Below are positions 62,131 to 64,000 of a stretch of 64,000 nt of DNA, one piece after another. Positions within the stretch are counted from its first letter, which is position 1; the number at the start of each line of letters is the position of its first letter. Under the pieces are notes generated by a model, which was not told the DNA's origin, made no database searches, and saw only the letters and a list, made by a program, of their open reading frames with translations. The position numbers were made by a program, and so were the translations under genes. The stretch is from Notamacropus eugenii. Lineage: Eukaryota > Chordata > Mammalia > Diprotodontia > Macropodidae. The stretch is taken from NCBI RefSeq assembly GCF_028372415.1, contig NC_092872.1:392110853-392174852 (forward strand), written 5' to 3'.

Positions 62131-62351
62131 TTCATCATTTATTACAGCAAAATAATATTACATCAAAATCATGTACCATAACATGTTTTGTCATTCCTCA
62201 ATCAATGGACATGCCTTAAGTTTCCAATGTTTTGCTACTGTAAATATGTTTTCCCCACATATAAACCTTTTCCATTTTTCCTTGATCTCTTTTCAACATA
62301 TATCTACTAGTGGTATTGCTATATCAAAATTTTTTTACGGATTAATAACTT
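62131..62351 (-). mobile_element. Interrupted L1, middle part
   Basis: ORF2 C-terminal region on the minus strand ('accataacatgttttgtcat', then 'tactagtggtattgctatat'), between the pseudogene and a SINE. Confidence 0.7.
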
Positions 62352-62578
62352 TGTGGGCATGGAAAAACTAGGTAGCACAGTGGATAGAACTTCAGGCTTG
62401 GAATCAGAAAGACCTGAATTTAAATTGGTCTCAGACAATTTATTAGCTGGACAAGGCTCTTAACCCTGTTTCCCTTAGTTTTCTGATTTATAAAATGACC
62501 TGGAGAAAGGAATGCCAAAGCACTAGAGTATCTTTAATAAGAAAGTCCCAAATGGGATCACAATGAGGCAGATATGAT
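62352..62578 (+). repeat. MAR1-like SINE in L1
   Basis: The head 'ctaggtagcacagtggatag', 'atcagaaagacctgaattta' and the tail 'cacaatgaggcagatatgat tga' make a near full-length copy in the opposite orientation to those at 50303 and 55186. Confidence 0.85.
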
Positions 62579-62969
62579 TGAATTTGCTGAAAAAGAACAT
62601 AAGACTTCTGAGCATAGATCCAAATTGCTTTCCCAAATTATTGGATTTATTTGCACCTAGCTCAGTAATAAGGTATTTACATACCTATTTTCTTATATTC
62701 CCTTCAACATTTGTCATTGTCCTTTTTTTTGTCATCTTAGCCCATCTGATGGGTGTGAAGTGGTATCTCAGAGTTGCTTCAGTTAGCATTTCTCTAATTA
62801 TTATGTATCTAGAACATTTTTCACATAAATATTAGTAACTGATTTCTTCCTCTTAAAAATTTTAATTCATATACTTTCACTTGGTTTCCTACATATTTTA
62901 GAAATCATAGAACATTGTTACAAATATTTTTGTTTAATCTCCATAAATTTCTACTAATTTAATTGTATT
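62579..62969 (-). mobile_element. Interrupted L1, right part
   Basis: ORF2 text resumes ('agatccaaattgctttccca', 'ccatctgatgggtgtgaagt ggtatctcagagttg') and ends where the next element begins. Confidence 0.7.
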
Positions 62970-64000
62970 GGGGAGTGGAGCCATGATGATACAGAGACGC
63001 TAGGAAACTGCCTTACCTCTCCCCAGTTTCCCTTAGTTACAACATGTAATTAAGCCTGTAAATAGATTCTTTAGCTAGAAAACCTACAAAAAGATGGAGT
63101 GAAACTATTTTTCAGCATAAGATAACTTGGAAGAACTTCAGAAAAGATCTGCCTCTCTTGGATAAAAGGGGGATACAGCACAGAGAATATCTGGGCAAGC
63201 CAGGAGGATGTTCTTATCAGCAGCACAAATCTGCAACTGAGGCGCCTTTGTCTTGGTTCAGCAGTCCAGCAGTGAATTCATCCCTAGTGAAGAAGGCAAA
63301 CTGTAAAACCTGGAACTCTGGTAACAACAGGCATGACAAAGGTAGGTCACCCCTAGTGAAATGGGCAAACTGAAACATTTGAAATTTCAGCATGGAAAGC
63401 CAGTGAACAGGTCCCTGGACCCCAGTAAACGAAGCATGAGAAAGTTTCTCCCTGTGTCTCAGGGGTAGAGATCAACTTTAAAAATCATGAAATGGGCTGA
63501 AAAAAAGGAATAAGAAACAGAAAAAAGTCTTGACAATAGAAGGCAACAGGGAAGATCAATACACAAACTCTGAAGTGAATAATATCAAAATGCCTACATG
63601 AGAAGTCTCAAAAGAGAATATGAATTGATCTCAAGACCAAAACTCTCTTGGAAGAACTCAAAAAAGATCTTAAAATCAAGTAAGATAGGTAGAAGAAAAA
63701 ATAGAGGAAGAAAGGAGAATTATGTAGGAGAATTATGAAAAAAGTGAACAGCTTAGAAAAAGAAGCACAACAAATTGACTGAAGAAAACAATTCCTTAAA
63801 AATAGAATTGAGCAAATGGAAAAAAATCCAATGAAGAAAAACACACCTTAAACAGCAGAATTGGACAGATGGAAGAGGGGATACAAAAACTAATAACTGA
63901 AGAAAATAATTTCTTAAAAATTACAATTGGGGAAGTGGGATCTAATGACTTAAGGAAATGTCATGAATCAGTCAAACAAAATCAAAAGAATGAAGAAATA
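62970..64000 (+). mobile_element. HAL1 or L1 5' end, runs off the window
   Basis: Starts GGGGAGTGGAGCCATGATG, a decayed form of the L1-type 5' end. It is followed by a 5' UTR to about 63580 and ORF1 coiled-coil sequence ('gaagaaaacaattccttaaa', 'gagcaaatggaaaaaaatcc', repeated heptad text to 64000). HAL1 and L1 cannot be told apart without the part beyond ORF1. Confidence 0.75.

Overview
The window looks like marsupial nuclear DNA: AT-rich, gene-poor and packed with retroelements. The evidence is the set of repeat families. There are tRNA-headed SINEs with an RTE-type tail (two intact copies with target-site duplications), MAR1-like SINEs, many L1 copies with the long pyrimidine/purine-rich 3' UTR common in marsupial genomes, ORF1-only 'half-L1' (HAL1) elements, and old MIR, L2 and L3/CR1 fossils. 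I cannot name the species. I see no intact protein-coding gene, no host exon, no tRNA or rRNA gene and no CRISPR array, so the region is probably intergenic or intronic.

Layout. 0-6.4 kb: a HAL1 on the minus strand cut by the window edge, an MRPS18B processed pseudogene, L2 pieces and an intact SINE. 6.5-10.7 kb: a GAPDH processed pseudogene split by a full-length HAL1 with a 14-bp target-site duplication, then an isolated HAL1/L1 5' UTR. 10.9-15.5 kb: L1 scraps, then a broken retroviral fossil (LTR, gag, pro, start of pol) on the minus strand. 15.5-20.1 kb: several 3'-end L1 pieces in both orientations and an isolated L1 5' UTR. 20.1-25.5 kb: older DNA with an L3/CR1 fragment (partly duplicated), L2 and MIR. 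25.5-45.9 kb: a nest of elements. An old L1 (minus) is interrupted by a younger L1 (minus), itself interrupted by an ENO1 processed pseudogene, and again by a HAL1 (plus), itself interrupted by a Tigger-like DNA transposon; a third, internally deleted L1 abuts it. 45.9-58 kb: mostly old single-copy sequence with SINE and L2 fragments, microsatellites and one 5'-truncated L1 with an 11-bp duplication. 58-64 kb: two more broken L1s, one holding a SINE and an inverted L1, the other an RPL23A processed pseudogene and a SINE; a HAL1/L1 5' end runs off the right edge.

How it fits together. L1 machinery appears to have moved most of what is here: L1 itself, HAL1, the SINEs and four processed pseudogenes. 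HAL1 copies carry an L1-like 5' end (a YY1-type AAGATGG motif), ORF1, and a 3' UTR and tail resembling those of older L1 copies, with no trace of ORF2. They look like nonautonomous passengers built from L1's own two ends. HAL1 is a known class in mammals; the shared ends, the duplicated 3' UTR module and the order of nesting are the points most worth checking.
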